From positions 1 to 64,000 of the forward strand of contig CAMXCT020006573.1 in NCBI GenBank assembly GCA_947184155.2: a DNA stretch of 64,000 nt. Reading direction: 5' to 3'. Below the pieces are notes generated by a model that saw nothing but the letters and a program-made list of their open reading frames with translations, had not been told where the DNA came from and made no database searches. Made by a program: the position numbers and the translations under genes. Positions within the stretch are counted from its first letter, which is position 1. Each line of letters starts with the position of its first letter. This DNA is from Cladocopium goreaui (lineage: Eukaryota > Sar > Dinophyceae > Suessiales > Symbiodiniaceae). This document shows, piece after piece, positions 53,677-64,000 of this stretch.

Positions 53677-54632
53677 NNNNNNNNNNNNNNNNNNNNNNNN
53701 NNNNNNNNNNNNNNNNNNNNNNNNNNNNNNNNNNNNNNNNNNNNNNNNNNNNNNNNNNNNNNNNNNNNNNNNNNNNNNNNNNNNNNNNNNNNNNNNNNNN
53801 NNNNNNNNNNNNNNNNNNNNNNNNNNNNNNNNNNNNNNNNNNNNNNNNNNNNNNNNNNNNNNNNNNNNNNNNNNNNNNNNNNNNNNNNNNNNNNNNNNNN
53901 NNNNNNNNNNNNNNNNNNNNNNNNNNNNNNNNNNNNNNNNNNNNNNNNNNNNNNNNNNNNNNNNNNNNNNNNNNNNNNNNNNNNNNNNNNNNNNNNNNNN
54001 NNNNNNNNNNNNNNNNNNNNNNNNNNNNNNNNNNNNNNNNNNNNNNNNNNNNNNNNNNNNNNNNNNNNNNNNNNNNNNNNNNNNNNNNNNNNNNNNNNNN
54101 NNNNNNNNNNNNNNNNNNNNNNNNNNNNNNNNNNNNNNNNNNNNNNNNNNNNNNNNNNNNNNNNNNNNNNNNNNNNNNNNNNNNNNNNNNNNNNNNNNNN
54201 NNNNNNNNNNNNNNNNNNNNNNNNNNNNNNNNNNNNNNNNNNNNNNNNNNNNNNNNNNNNNNNNNNNNNNNNNNNNNNNNNNNNNNNNNNNNNNNNNNNN
54301 NNNNNNNNNNNNNNNNNNNNNNNNNNNNNNNNNNNNNNNNNNNNNNNNNNNNNNNNNNNNNNNNNNNNNNNNNNNNNNNNNNNNNNNNNNNNNNNNNNNN
54401 NNNNNNNNNNNNNNNNNNNNNNNNNNNNNNNNNNNNNNNNNNNNNNNNNNNNNNNNNNNNNNNNNNNNNNNNNNNNNNNNNNNNNNNNNNNNNNNNNNNN
54501 NNNNNNNNNNNNNNNNNNNNNNNNNNNNNNNNNNNNNNNNNNNNNNNNNNNNNNNNNNNNNNNNNNNNNNNNNNNNNNNNNNNNNNNNNNNNNNNNNNNN
54601 NNNNNNNNNNNNNNNNNNNNNNNNNNNNNNNN
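53677..54632. other. Assembly gap (956 N)
   Basis: A run of N. It falls between AT-rich DNA and the telomere-motif array, so the sequences on either side may not be correctly joined. Confidence 0.99.
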
Positions 54633-55530
54633 CCTGGAACCCTGAAACCCTGGAACCCTTGGAACCCTTGGAACCATGGAAACCTTGGAACCCTGAAACC
54701 GTGGGACCCTGGTACCCTGGAACCTTGGAACCCTTGAAACCCTAAAACTTCCAAACCCTAAACTCTATGCGCGCTGCGCGCGCTGCGTGCAATAAAGTAA
54801 ACCCTAAAACTTCCAAACCCTAAACCCTAATGCGCGGTGCGCGCGCTGTGTCCCAGAGAAGTAAACCCTAAAATTTCCAAACCCTAAACCATCGTGTTAT
54901 GCAACTTCCAAACCCTAAAGTTTAACCCGCGGTGTGCGCGCTGCATGCAATAAAATAAACCTTAAAACTTCCAAACCCTAAACCCTCATGCGTGCTGTGC
55001 GCGCTGCGTGCCAGAGATAAACCCTAAAACCTTCAAACCCTAAACACTAATGCGCGCTGCGCGCGCTCTGTGCAATAGAAATAAACCCTAAAATCTTCAA
55101 ACCTGAAACTCTCGTGTCATAGAGGTAAACCCTAAAATTTCCAAATCCTACACCCTAAACCCTAACGCGCGCTGCGCGCGCTGTGTGCCATAGAAGTACC
55201 CCTTAAAATCTCCAAACCCTAAGCCATCGTGTCATGGAGGTTAACCCTAAAACTTCGAAACCCTAAAGTTCAACCCACGCTGTGCACGCTGCATGCAATA
55301 AAATAAACTATAAAACTTCCAAACCCTAAACCCTAATGCGCGCTGCGCGCACTGCGTGCCACACACATAACCCTAAAACTTCCAAACTTTAAACCGTAAC
55401 GCGTACTGCGCGCACAGCCTGCCATAGAGGTAAACGGTTAAACTTTCAAACGCTGCGTGCCATAGAGGCAAAGCCTAAAACTTTCAAACGCTAAACCGTA
55501 AAGCAGGCTGCGCGCGCCGCGTGCCATAGA
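54633..55530 (+). repeat. Telomere-motif satellite with GCGCGC palindromes
   Basis: Begins with GGAACCCT repeats (54633-54750), then units of about 60-65 bp: TAAACCCTAAAACTTCCAAA, then CCCTAAACCCTAA, then a palindromic GCGCGCTGCGCGCGC block and CTGCGTGCCATAGAG. CCCTAAA is the complement of the plant-type telomere repeat TTTAGGG, also reported for dinoflagellates. The units degrade toward 55530. Confidence 0.9.
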
Positions 55531-55829
55531 GTGCTCCTCAAAAGTGATTACATGTCATACTTTAGTGGCATCCTCCAAATTCATTAGTCAGCCTTTGTTA
55601 ATCCAGGGCCCATTTTACCCATGTCATCTTCTTGGTCGTGGCGCCATTTCAGGATCACACTGATGACCTAAGCTTTGGCCTTAACTATTATGCAGGCAAG
55701 CGACATCAGCACGCTATGGGATTGGAAGACACAGGGTTTGCCCGTAGACCAGCCAAAAAATCGATTTTCCACACTGAACAATTGGATTTAACACATTTAG
55801 AATAGGAGCTCCGCCTGATTCAGATTTTA

Positions 55830-56290
55830 TCACTTAAAAGGTACCCATGCCTGACTAGCCTTCATGACTTAAAGCGTAACCACACCCGACTTAAGGGAAC
55901 CATGCCTGACTAGCCTTCATAATTAAGAGGTACCCACCCACGCCTGACTTAACAGAACCCATGCCTGACTAGCCTTCATAATTAAAAGGTACCTATGCCC
56001 CTGAATTCAGGGAACCATGCCTGACTAGCCTTCACAATTAAAAGGTACCCATTGGAACCATGCCTGACTAGCCTTAATGACTTAAAAGGTAACTACACCT
56101 GACTTAATACCTGATTTACTGGTTTTGCCTGATTTTGGAAAAACGCAGGGCCGGAATTTGCAGGGCGCGGGCCGGAATTTGCCGGGCCCGGGCCGGAATT
56201 TGCCGGGCTGGGATTTTGGGGTCGTGCCTAAATAATAGGATTTTTGCAAAAATCGTGCATGACTGAAGGGAACCATGCCTGACTAAACAT
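55830..56290 (+). repeat. Satellite of about 55-bp units
   Basis: ACCATGCCTGACTAGCCTTC followed by ATAATTAAAAGGTACCCA recurs at least six times with variation. It is interrupted at 56147-56214 by a GC-rich triplicate of GGGCCGGAATTTGCCGGGC. Confidence 0.85.
56147..56214 (+). repeat. Three copies of a 22-bp GC-rich unit
   Basis: GGGCCGGAATTTGCCGGGC-type units, strikingly GC-rich within AT-rich surroundings. Confidence 0.85.
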
Positions 56291-56899
56291 CATACCAATC
56301 ATCCCAAAAGAATCCAATAATTCCAGCAAGTGATGCCTGACCAATCCGTGCGTCATAATAAACCGTCTGCCCCTCCCCACCCAATAATGAACACACGGAA
56401 TAGTTTTTTTGTATTTAGTGGGTATTTAGTATGAGGGTGCGAAACTTCCCCCTTGGTTAAAAAAACTAAATTGGAAAACATTTTTTAAATAACATCTAAC
56501 TAAAATATTGCCAAAATTGGATTCCGAAGCTTCCCCCTGACATTAAATTGAAAACATTCGTTTTAAAAAATAAACTTTATATTTCAAAACCGATTGAATT
56601 CCTATTCAAAATCTAGCTCAAATCTTGCCAAATTGGATTTCGAAGCTTCCCCTTATATTAAATTGAAAACCTTACTAATCCCCACCTCCTTTTACTAAAC
56701 ATACCCTAAATACTAAAATATTACATCGATTCCTTTTACTAGGGTCCGCATTAAATTTTGGGAAATTTCAGGCTGGCCAATTTGACTTTTAATTGATATC
56801 TTTTCAAAAACAAATTAAATATAAAGGTCCCATTTCAGGATTTCACCACCAAAAAATAAAAACTAGTCAGCCCCGGTGATTTTTTTAACTAGGGTCTTT

Positions 56900-57975
56900 T
56901 AAGGTCGAAAAAATAAGTATTTTATATTACAATATTTATATAATATTGGGGGAAAATTTCGAAATCCACTTTTTGGCATTTCCTGGCAATATTTTTGCTG
57001 GATGTCAAAAGGAAATCTAATCGATTTTTGAAATCGAAAAAACATAGTTTTTTTTATTAATGTTTTTAATTTAATTTTAGGGGAAAATTTCGAAATCCAA
57101 TTTTTAGCAATATCTTAATTATATGTTAAATAGAAAATTAATCGATTTTGAAATATTTTTTTTAAAAATATATTAGGGCTGGTAATTTAATATTAGAGGA
57201 AACATTTCGAAATCCGGTTTTTGTTTTTATTTTTATTACTACAATTTAAAAGGAAATCGAATCGATTTCAAAAAAGAAAAAATAATATTTAATATTAGGG
57301 TTTTTTAATGTAATATTAGGGGAAAATTTCAAAATCCGATTTTTGATCATATTCTAATTAGATTTCAAAAGGAAATCTAATGAATTTTGATATAGAAAAA
57401 ATAGTCTTTGATATGAGGGTTTAATATGAGGGGAAAGCTTCGAAATTCAATTTCTGGCAATATCTTAATTTGAATTTACAAGGAAATCTAATCGATTCTG
57501 AAATAGAACAAATTTAGTTTTTTATATTGGAATTTTTCATGCAAGATTAGGGGAAGCATCGAAATCCAATTTTTGAACATATTTTAATAATTGGATTTTA
57601 ATTTGATATTAGGGGAAAGCTTCAAAATCATTTTTTTGTTTTTTCATTAGATTTCAAAAGGAAATCTAATCGATTTTGAAACAGGAAAAAAACAAAATGA
57701 TATTAGGGTTTAATATAAGGGAAAAGCTTCGACATCCATTTTTTTGGCCATATTTTATTTAATTTTTAAAAGGAAATCTAATCGATTTCGAAATAGAAAA
57801 ACATACATAGTTTTTTATGTTGGGGGTTTTTATTTGATATTAAGCTTCGGAATCCACTTGTTTGCCATATTTTAATTGGATTTAAAAAGAAAGAAATTTG
57901 ATCGATTTTGAAATAGAAATATGTGTATATATATATATATGTGTTTTCTATCAGTATTAGGGGGAAGCTTCGTAC
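56900..57975 (+). repeat. AT-rich satellite of about 110-125-bp units
   Basis: Recurring blocks GGGGAAAATTTCGAAATCCA, AAAAGGAAATCTAATCGATT and TATTAGGGTTTT appear about nine times with drift. Related but more diverged sequence extends left to about 56440 and right to about 58200. No coding frame. Confidence 0.85.
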
Positions 57976-58467
57976 CCTAATACTAAAGACCCCCCCAATA
58001 CTAAAAACTCCTCCAGGTGTTTGTTATTTGGGTGGGTGGGTGAAGGGGCGACTGTTTAGCAACAGGGGGAAGGGATTAAACCGTTTTTTGTTTCTAATTT
58101 CAAAATCCATGAAAATATATGAAAATAATCTTTAAATAGAATACTGCCAAGAATAGGATTTCGAGGATTTCGAAGCTTTCGCCTAGTATCAAACACCAAC
58201 ACCTGAATTAAAAAAACTAAATTTGACGATTTTAAAGGACGGAGCCCAATAAAAGACACCCCGGTGTTGACTAGTTTTTTATTCTTTGGGGGTGAAACCC
58301 TCACATGGTACCTTCATTTTTAAAATTGTTTCCTCAAGGGGATCAATTAAAAATCAGATTTACCAATTTGACATTTCCCAAAATTGGAAATTGCACCTAG
58401 TTTTTGTCATTTGGGGGTATTTTTCGTAATCGGGAGAAAGGATTAGCAAAAAGAATGCCTGATCAAA

Positions 58468-58735
58468 ATGATGCTGATTCTGTGTGTTACAATCTTTTTG
58501 CCCACTACAGTGTCTACAGGGTTACAAGGGATGCCGTGCCAGCTAGAGTCCCAAGTCCATTCAACCAACACCCTAATCGATGAAGTTGGACTTATTGAAA
58601 TGGAAGTGGGACTGGACCAGTTGATATGGGGCGATGCTGACCTTCAACGGGAGCTTCGGCGCCTGAAGGACAACAATTTGAAAATTCCGAACCTGAAATA
58701 TATTTTCAAAATTGTCTTACTAAGAGTGATCCCCA
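58468..58735 (+). CDS. Possible short ORF or exon
   Basis: ATG at 58468 opens a frame whose first part has a hydrophobic start (MLILCVTIFLPTTVS) and then IDEVGLIEMEVGLDQLIWGD and LQRELRRLKDNN, a charged helical stretch. Beyond about 58735 the frame runs into the minisatellite, so the natural end is unknown. Confidence 0.3.
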
Positions 58736-58738
58736 CCC

Positions 58739-58910
58739 TAACACACTATTCTGACATAGTTTCTGACATATCATCTGGACATATATGTGGCATATATGTT
58801 CTGACATACTATCTTACATTCTTTTCTGAGATTCTATTTGACATTCTTTCTGGCATCCTATCTGGCATCTATTCTGACATACTTTCTGGAATATATACTA
58901 TATTCTGATC
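58739..58910 (+). repeat. 12-bp minisatellite CATTCTATCTGG, copy at 58.7 kb
   Basis: Degenerate units of the 12-bp repeat. The left flank (AGTGATCCCCACC) is shared with the 60.9-kb copy, showing segmental duplication. Confidence 0.8.
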
Positions 58911-58919
58911 CTGCCTTGC

Positions 58920-59765
58920 CATGAGTTTGGGCTGGGAGTGCTTTTATTTGCGTGGATCAATTATCCACCAAATGTTGGTTTCACATGTTTGCACCCAATG
59001 ATTGCCATTACCATTGATACCCCAAAATGGCCAGGTCCTGAATTTGAGAGTAGGTCCTGAAAAGTTTTCTGGGTACTGAAAAAAGAGGACTTTGGCACAG
59101 GGTCTGAAAAAAGACGTAGGTGGAAGATTTAGATATGCTGTTGGGTTGCAAAGCTGGGTTAATTATTAGGACATTGTTGGAATTTTATTGGAACTTGATG
59201 TTTTCTTGCTGGAAGGTGGTGAAATCTTGCTGGAACCTTGTTGTTCTGCTTGATATGCAGAACTATTTTATATATTATTGAATATTGGAATTTTGGAATC
59301 TTGAAAATTTAAAAATTTGGAATCCTTTAATTTTGAAATAAAAATCTAGAATCTTGGAAATCTGTTTCCTTGGGATCCGGATATAAATTTTGGAACTCGT
59401 CTCCTTTTGACCTTATAACTTTGGAGAAAGCAAGATTCAAACAAGGATGCCAACATCGTAATTTCAACAAGGAATCCTCGACTTTAAAAACCAACCTGAT
59501 AAAAAAATCCCCCAAGAAATCAAAATTTATCCGCATATAAATTCCAAGAAGATTACAATATAATTCCAGCAAATTTCAAGATAGATTTCCAATCTCACAA
59601 CCCGGCACATTAAGCAAAGCAAAGTTAAGCAAAACAAACATAATGTAAATGAGCTTCTGTGATATACCCGACAGGTGCGCCGTTCAATTTTTACAAATCT
59701 TTCTGAAGTGTGCTGTGAAGCCAAGCGTTGTGTTTGGGTTTCCGTGAGTTAAATGGCCGCAAATC
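58920..59765. other. No supported gene
   Basis: AT-rich sequence with loosely repeated TTGGAA/TTGGAATTTT words. No coding content seen. Confidence 0.4.
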
Positions 59766-59767
59766 CT

Positions 59768-60385
59768 ATTAAATCTGATTTGACTCTGCACTAAAGCCTC
59801 CCAGACCTTCTCTCGAACCTTGTTGAACCTGACCTGGCTCTGCACCAAAACCTCCCAAACCTTCTCCGCACGGAATCCTGTTAAACCTGACCTGGCTCTG
59901 CACCAAAACCTTCCAAACCTTCTCCGGAAATTTTCCCGGAACCTTGTTCAACCTGACCAACCTTTTCCGGAACCCTATTGAATCTGACCTGGCTCTGCAC
60001 TAAAACCTCCCAAACCTTCTCCGGAACCCTATAAAACCTGACCTGGCTCTGCAACAACCTCCCAGACCTTTTCCGAAACCTTTTTCGGAACCTTCTCCGG
60101 AACCTTTTCCGGAACCTTATTGAACCTGACCTGGCTCGATACCAAAGCCTATTGAACCTGTTCTGGCTCTGTACCAGCCTCCCATACCTTCCCCGGATTT
60201 TTTTCCGAAGCCCTATTGAACTTGACCTGGATCTGCACCAAAACCTCCCAGACCTTCTCCGGAACATTCTCCGGAACCCTGTTAAACGTAACTTGGCTCT
60301 GCACCAAAACCTCCCAGACCTTCTCCGGAACCTTTGGATTATTTTCCGGACTCTCGTTGAACCTGACCCGGCACTTGCAACAATG
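59768..60385 (-). repeat. CTTCTCCGGAACC repeat family, array 1
   Basis: Irregular tandem units GAACCTGACCTGGCTCTGCA, CCAAAACCTCCCAGACC and TTCTCCGGAACC, about 55-65 bp with variable numbers of TTTTCCGGAACC. On the minus strand all units translate to VWE(V/A)LVQSQVRFNRVPEK-like repeats, with phase drift. Single units also occur at about 62152-62206. Confidence 0.85.
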
Positions 60386-60959
60386 CACGCCGAAACTATT
60401 CTGGGTTAAAAACACCATTACTTTACGCTCTTGGGGAAAAACCAAATCGACACCCGTTTCCAGCAAAATATTACAGCCAAATTTCTAGGATCCAAGATTC
60501 CAGGCATTAGGGTTCCAGACTTATAAGGGTCTTAATTTGATTTATTATCCACGAAATAATATATATAATAAAAAATAAATACAAAACAGAATAGAATTGC
60601 TTAAATTTGTTCTTAGAACCTAATACAAATAGAATGATTCCCAGAAATGCGTCAATTCTACAGCTTCACAAGATACAAGATTCAAAATTATTCGCAGGAC
60701 CCTCGATTTCCAGATAGGGTAGCAAAACTCTAAGGATACAAGAAATCAAATTTCCACTATTCCATGATCCTAGAGCCATATACTTCTAATATTCTAATTT
60801 TTTTGATTCCAAGATTCCATGGACCAAGGAATTCATATTATAAGAATCCCACAATTTTAAATTTCAGGCAAAATTTGAGGTTCCTAATACAAATTCTAGA
60901 CTTATAAACTACTTTACTTCGAGTGATCCCCACCATGACATTTATACGTTTTGTTACTG
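60386..60959. other. No supported gene
   Basis: AT-rich sequence between two repeat arrays. Confidence 0.4.
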
Positions 60960-61505
60960 GCAAATTTTCTTGCATTCTATCTGACATATCTTCTGGCATT
61001 CGATCTGGCATTCTATCTGGCATATCTTCTGGCATTCTATCTGACATTCTATCTGGTATTCTATCTGGCATTCTATCTGGCATATCTTCTGGCATTCTAT
61101 CTGACATACTATCTGGCGTTCTATCTGGCATTTTATCTGGCCGTTGAGGTCCAGTGGTGCTCACTGAGCTCGGAAGGTCCCAGGCTGAGGTCCAGCGGTG
61201 CTCACTGAGCTCGGAAGGTCCCAGGTTGAGGTCCAGCGGTGCTCACTGAGCTCGGAAGGTCCCCCAGCGGTGCCCACTGCGCTCAGACCCTTGCGGTTGA
61301 GGTCCAGCCGTGCCCACTCAGATCGGAAGCCGGCAGTTGAGGTCCAGCAGTGCCGACTGCGCGCGGAAGTTGGCGAAGAGCTTGTCGAAGAGTTGATAAG
61401 GCGGAAGTGGACATGGAAGTGGCGGAAGTGGACCTGGAAGTGGATGCAGAGGTGGTGGAGGAAAAGGAGGAGAAGGAAAAGGAGAAGGACAAGGAGAAGA
61501 ATAAT
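60960..61505 (+). repeat. Composite repeat: 12-bp minisatellite plus GAGGTCCAG block
   Basis: 60970-61143 is about 14 units of CATTCTATCTGG. 61144-61380 has repeated GAGGTCCAGCGGTGCTCACT and GAGCTCGGAAGGTCCC units. 61381-61505 is a GGAAGTGGA/AAGGAGAAG purine tract. Same order as 25040-25345. Confidence 0.85.
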
Positions 61506-62220
61506 TCTGATAAGATCTAACAATCCTCGAAAAAATCGAAAATTCCAGGATTCTGGAAATCCAGGGTTACAGGATTTTAAAATTATAAGGTTGCAAGGTT
61601 CAAAATTTATAAAATTCCAGGAATCCAAGGTTACAGATTTCCATGACTTCAAAATTCCAAAATTTCAGAATTCCCGGATTACAGGGTTCAAGAGCAAAAA
61701 TCCTTTATTGGAGACCTCGCAGGAATTCCTTACAAGAAATTTTGTGGTAACCTTTCCGGATGCCTCAACAAAGTTTGCGGATTTAGTTTGAATTTTATTT
61801 TATTAATCATGGCAAGTTCCGTACCTATCGTAAATTCAGGGCATGCACGAACCCCAAGCCTACAAGGAGCTCCAGCTCAGTCTGGGCACGCACGGATCCG
61901 AAGCCTATAGGGAATTCTGGTTCAATATAAATTTATAGGTTGACTGACTTTTTTTCGATTTTATATCGGACATCACGATATAAGAAGATTTAAGTTTGAT
62001 ATTAATAATATAGGAAGAAGGAAACAAATATAAATTTCGGTGGTATCCCCATCAGCCGCAACATTTTATTTTTATAATTTTTTTTGAAGTGTATTGCGAA
62101 ACCAAGCGGTGCAAACCCCTCAATTGGATTTCCATTAATTAAATTGCCACAAGCCCTGGTGAACCTGACCTGGCTCTGCACCGAAGCCTCCCAGACCTTG
62201 AGCTGACATACCATGGTCTG
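61506..62220. other. No supported gene
   Basis: Loose CCAGGATTCTGG-like words and AT-rich sequence; one CTTCTCCGGAACC-family unit at its right end. Confidence 0.35.
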
Positions 62221-62649
62221 CTAGGAAGACGAAGCCACTTCTTCCTCCCCGGTTTCTACCTTATCCTGAGCCAAGAAGGCGGTGACAGGCTTCGACTTTG
62301 ACTGTTTTGCTGTTGCTTTGAAGTCTGGAGAGCAACTTCTCATTGCAGCTACCGCGGTCTCGATCTTGAAATCCCCTTGCGTCTTGGCGATGACGATTGC
62401 CCGCTGATCCTCAGAAAAACCACTGGCATTGAGACAGATCCATCCACAAGCTTCATAAGGAAAATCTACTTCTACTTTCCTCCGGTATTTGGCAAAGGTT
62501 TCTTGGACTTTGGATGTCCATGCTATTATTGTCTTACCCTCACTTTGGGAGAAAGTGAAAACCTCTTTTAAACATTCTACCAGCCAGTCATGCTTGAGCT
62601 TATCAGGAAACCTCTCATCAAGTGTTTTCCAGAGATAGAAATATATCTC
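62221..62649 (-). pseudogene. Copia-type Gag fragment
   Basis: On the minus strand a frame of 142 codons is open from 62649 to a TAG at 62223-62221 and has no ATG near its start. It reads LWKTLDERFPDKLKHDWLVE, IIAWTSKVQETFAKYRRKV, VDFPYEACGWICLNASGFSE, DQRAIVIAKTQGDFKIETAV and AAMRSCSPDFKA. This is the style of Gag in dinoflagellate copia elements (a DERFP...W...A(K)TQGD...AMRS pattern recalled from the family). It differs from the Gag of the 11.9-24.1 kb element, so it belongs to another lineage. A TAG immediately upstream and repeats on both sides indicate a truncated relic. Confidence 0.6.
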
Positions 62650-62652
62650 CTA

Positions 62653-63010
62653 GGTGCGCCCTCCACAATACTCAATACAATGCGCAAAGTGCATTTTTGG
62701 AAGTATGGCATTGCTGATCAAGCAGAGTGGTGACGGTTACCTTTGTGAACGTCACGTGATTTCATGCAGAATGGCATTGTCAGATCTGAATTTGGTGGTT
62801 ATTTGATTGGTTTGTAACCTACGGTTATGATCAACCATCAACTTTGGTTTTCGACATCATGCCTTGGCACTTGGTATTGTGCTTTGACGAGGTGGGTGCT
62901 TGGACACCGTTTCCATGGCAAAAGACATGGAAAAAAATCCGGAGCTGCATTTTTGTTTTTGGCAAGTTGGGATTCTGCAGTAATTTTGTTGAAAGCTCAT
63001 TTTCCTGCAG
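62653..63010. other. No supported gene
   Basis: Possible upstream intron or exon of the 63.0-kb gene; nothing firm. Confidence 0.3.
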
Positions 63011-63411
63011 CTGTTGGCTGTGCTTGTGATTATTGCCTCCCGTTCTCAAGAGGAGCATGGCATTGCTTTTCGGATTGGTGACATGAAGGCGTCCCTGGGA
63101 TCTTTTGTGAGCGCTTCAACGGCTGGAGAAGCTGGAGTTATTCTTGTCTCGGCGCAGACCGATGACCAGGCACACCTTGTCTTGGTCAGCGACTCCTTGC
63201 GGAAGTATGCGCAAGCAGAGTGGGCGGTTATATGAGCACATGTTTTTCCAAGGAGGCCGGCGCGGAGCACATGAGCAAGGATATTTTCTTGAGGCACTGC
63301 GAGGAAGGAAAACACTTTTCAGCCGTAGATTTTTTTTTCCCTCCTAGGGACGAACCACCTAAGCCTAGTCCAATGGAAAAAGGCCGGAAAGTTACAAATA
63401 CAATGTTTTGA
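63011..63411 (+). CDS. Exon(s) of unknown protein with a frame break
   Basis: After a CTGCAG acceptor the frame reads LLAVLVIIASRSQEEHGIAF, GDMKASLGSFVSASTAGEAG, VILVSAQTDDQAHLVLVSDS and LRKYAQAEW, then stops at a TGA near 63235. A second frame opens at about 63220 and continues naturally: YMSTCFSKEAGAEHMSKDIF, LRHCEEGKHFSAVDFFFPPR, ending TNTMF and TGA. The overlap at GAGTGGGCGG leaves no room for an intron. A one-base change there, biological or from assembly, would join them. Family not recognised; the hydrophobic start could be a membrane anchor. Confidence 0.45.
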
Positions 63412-63524
63412 AACTGAAATTGTTACCAGTATTGGCAGGCTGTGCGGCAAGCTTGGTGTGTCCGACCAGGTGTCAAAGGCATGGCGCATTGCTGTACTCG
63501 ATGGTTCAAGCATGTCGCTTGCCG

Positions 63525-63890
63525 TCTTCTCCGGAATCTTTTCCATTTTCCAAACCTTTTCCGGAACCCTGTTGAACGTAACTTAACTCTGCACCAAAGC
63601 CTCCCACACCTTCTCCGGAACCTTTTCCGGAGCCCTATTGAACTCAACGTGGCTCTGTACCAAAGCCTCCCAAACTTTCTGACCTACTCTCACCAGACCT
63701 TCTCCCGAACCTTTTCCGGATTCCTGTTGAACTTGACCTCTGTACCAAAGCCTCCCAGACCTTCTCCGGAATCTTTTCCGTAATCTTTTCCGGAACATTG
63801 TCCGGAACCTGCTCCGGAACCTTCTCCGGAATCCTATTGAAACTGACCTGGTTCTGCACCAAAGCCTCCCAGACCTTCTCCGGACGGAGA
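63525..63890 (-). repeat. CTTCTCCGGAACC repeat family, array 2
   Basis: Same units as 59768-60385 (TGGCTCTGCACCAAAGCCTC, CCAGACCTTCTCCGGAACC), with expanded TTTTCCGGAACC blocks. Confidence 0.85.
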
Positions 63891-64000
63891 CCCTATCATG
63901 CCAAATCGGATATCTTGTAACGGTCCATGTGTACGGATGACCAGGTGGGTTTTTGCAGTTTCTTTTGCAAATTTGACGAGTTTGTTTTCCTCCAGCATGT

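Noticed and set aside
53580..54754. Four open frames of more than 350 codons on both strands
   Set aside because: They run through the N gap and consist almost entirely of unknown residues.
60838..61164. DRMPDRMPED repeat peptide (minus) and SGILSDILSG peptide (plus)
   Set aside because: Both strands are open only because the 12-bp repeat keeps frame; no coding bias is visible.
1..64000. Dinoflagellate spliced-leader, rRNA or tRNA genes
   Set aside because: I looked for the spliced-leader core (CCATTTTGGCTC) and for obvious rRNA or tRNA landmarks and saw none; a covariance-model scan would be needed to exclude diverged tRNAs.

Overview
The window looks like nuclear DNA of a dinoflagellate, most likely a Symbiodiniaceae/Suessiales-type alga. 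The clues are genes split into many short exons, several introns whose donor is GC instead of GT (supported by exon phase), a flagellar CFAP97-type gene, a copia-class retrotransposon with the dinoflagellate Gag/RT style, nearly all genes on the + strand, many simple repeats, and CCCTAAA telomere-type motifs. No spliced-leader, rRNA or tRNA gene was recognised. Exon coordinates were read by eye from open frame, AG acceptor, GT/GC donor and phase; none is backed by a transcript.

Left part (1-29.6 kb). A CFAP97/hemingway-like gene occupies about 2.6-9.0 kb on +, contains a tandemly duplicated exon pair, and carries two copies of a TIR-bearing introner-like element in its introns. From 10.7 to 29.6 kb there is a major-facilitator-superfamily (MFS) transporter gene. 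One of its introns holds a complete 12,267-bp copia-like LTR retrotransposon (11,876-24,142) with identical 136-bp LTRs, an ATATA target duplication, a polypurine tract and a copia-like internal-tRNA-type primer site. Besides Gag, protease, integrase, RT and RNase H, the element encodes about 1,600 further codons. These hold a methyltransferase-like segment, a possible SGNH-like segment, a clear Tpt1/KptA RNA 2'-phosphotransferase-like domain, a zinc ribbon and a Trp-rich tail. This cargo is the most unusual content of the window.

Middle part (29.6-52.6 kb). Short multi-exon genes follow: a YGQQ-rich prion-like ORF, a minus-strand gene at 31.7-32.6 kb, and a run of + strand genes at 36.6-40.6, 42.7-44.4, 44.5-46.2, 47.2-48.3 and 49.8-50.5 kb whose functions I do not recognise. 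A 2.8-kb satellite with higher-order structure (33.1-35.9 kb), microsatellites and two more introner-like copies lie between them.

Right part (52.6-64 kb). This part is AT-rich and mostly satellite DNA around a 956-bp assembly gap: a degenerate telomere-motif array with GCGCGC palindromes, two AT-rich satellites, a 12-bp minisatellite, and a long family of CTTCTCCGGAACC-type repeats. Near the right end are a decayed minus-strand retrotransposon Gag and one + strand exon group with a frame break.
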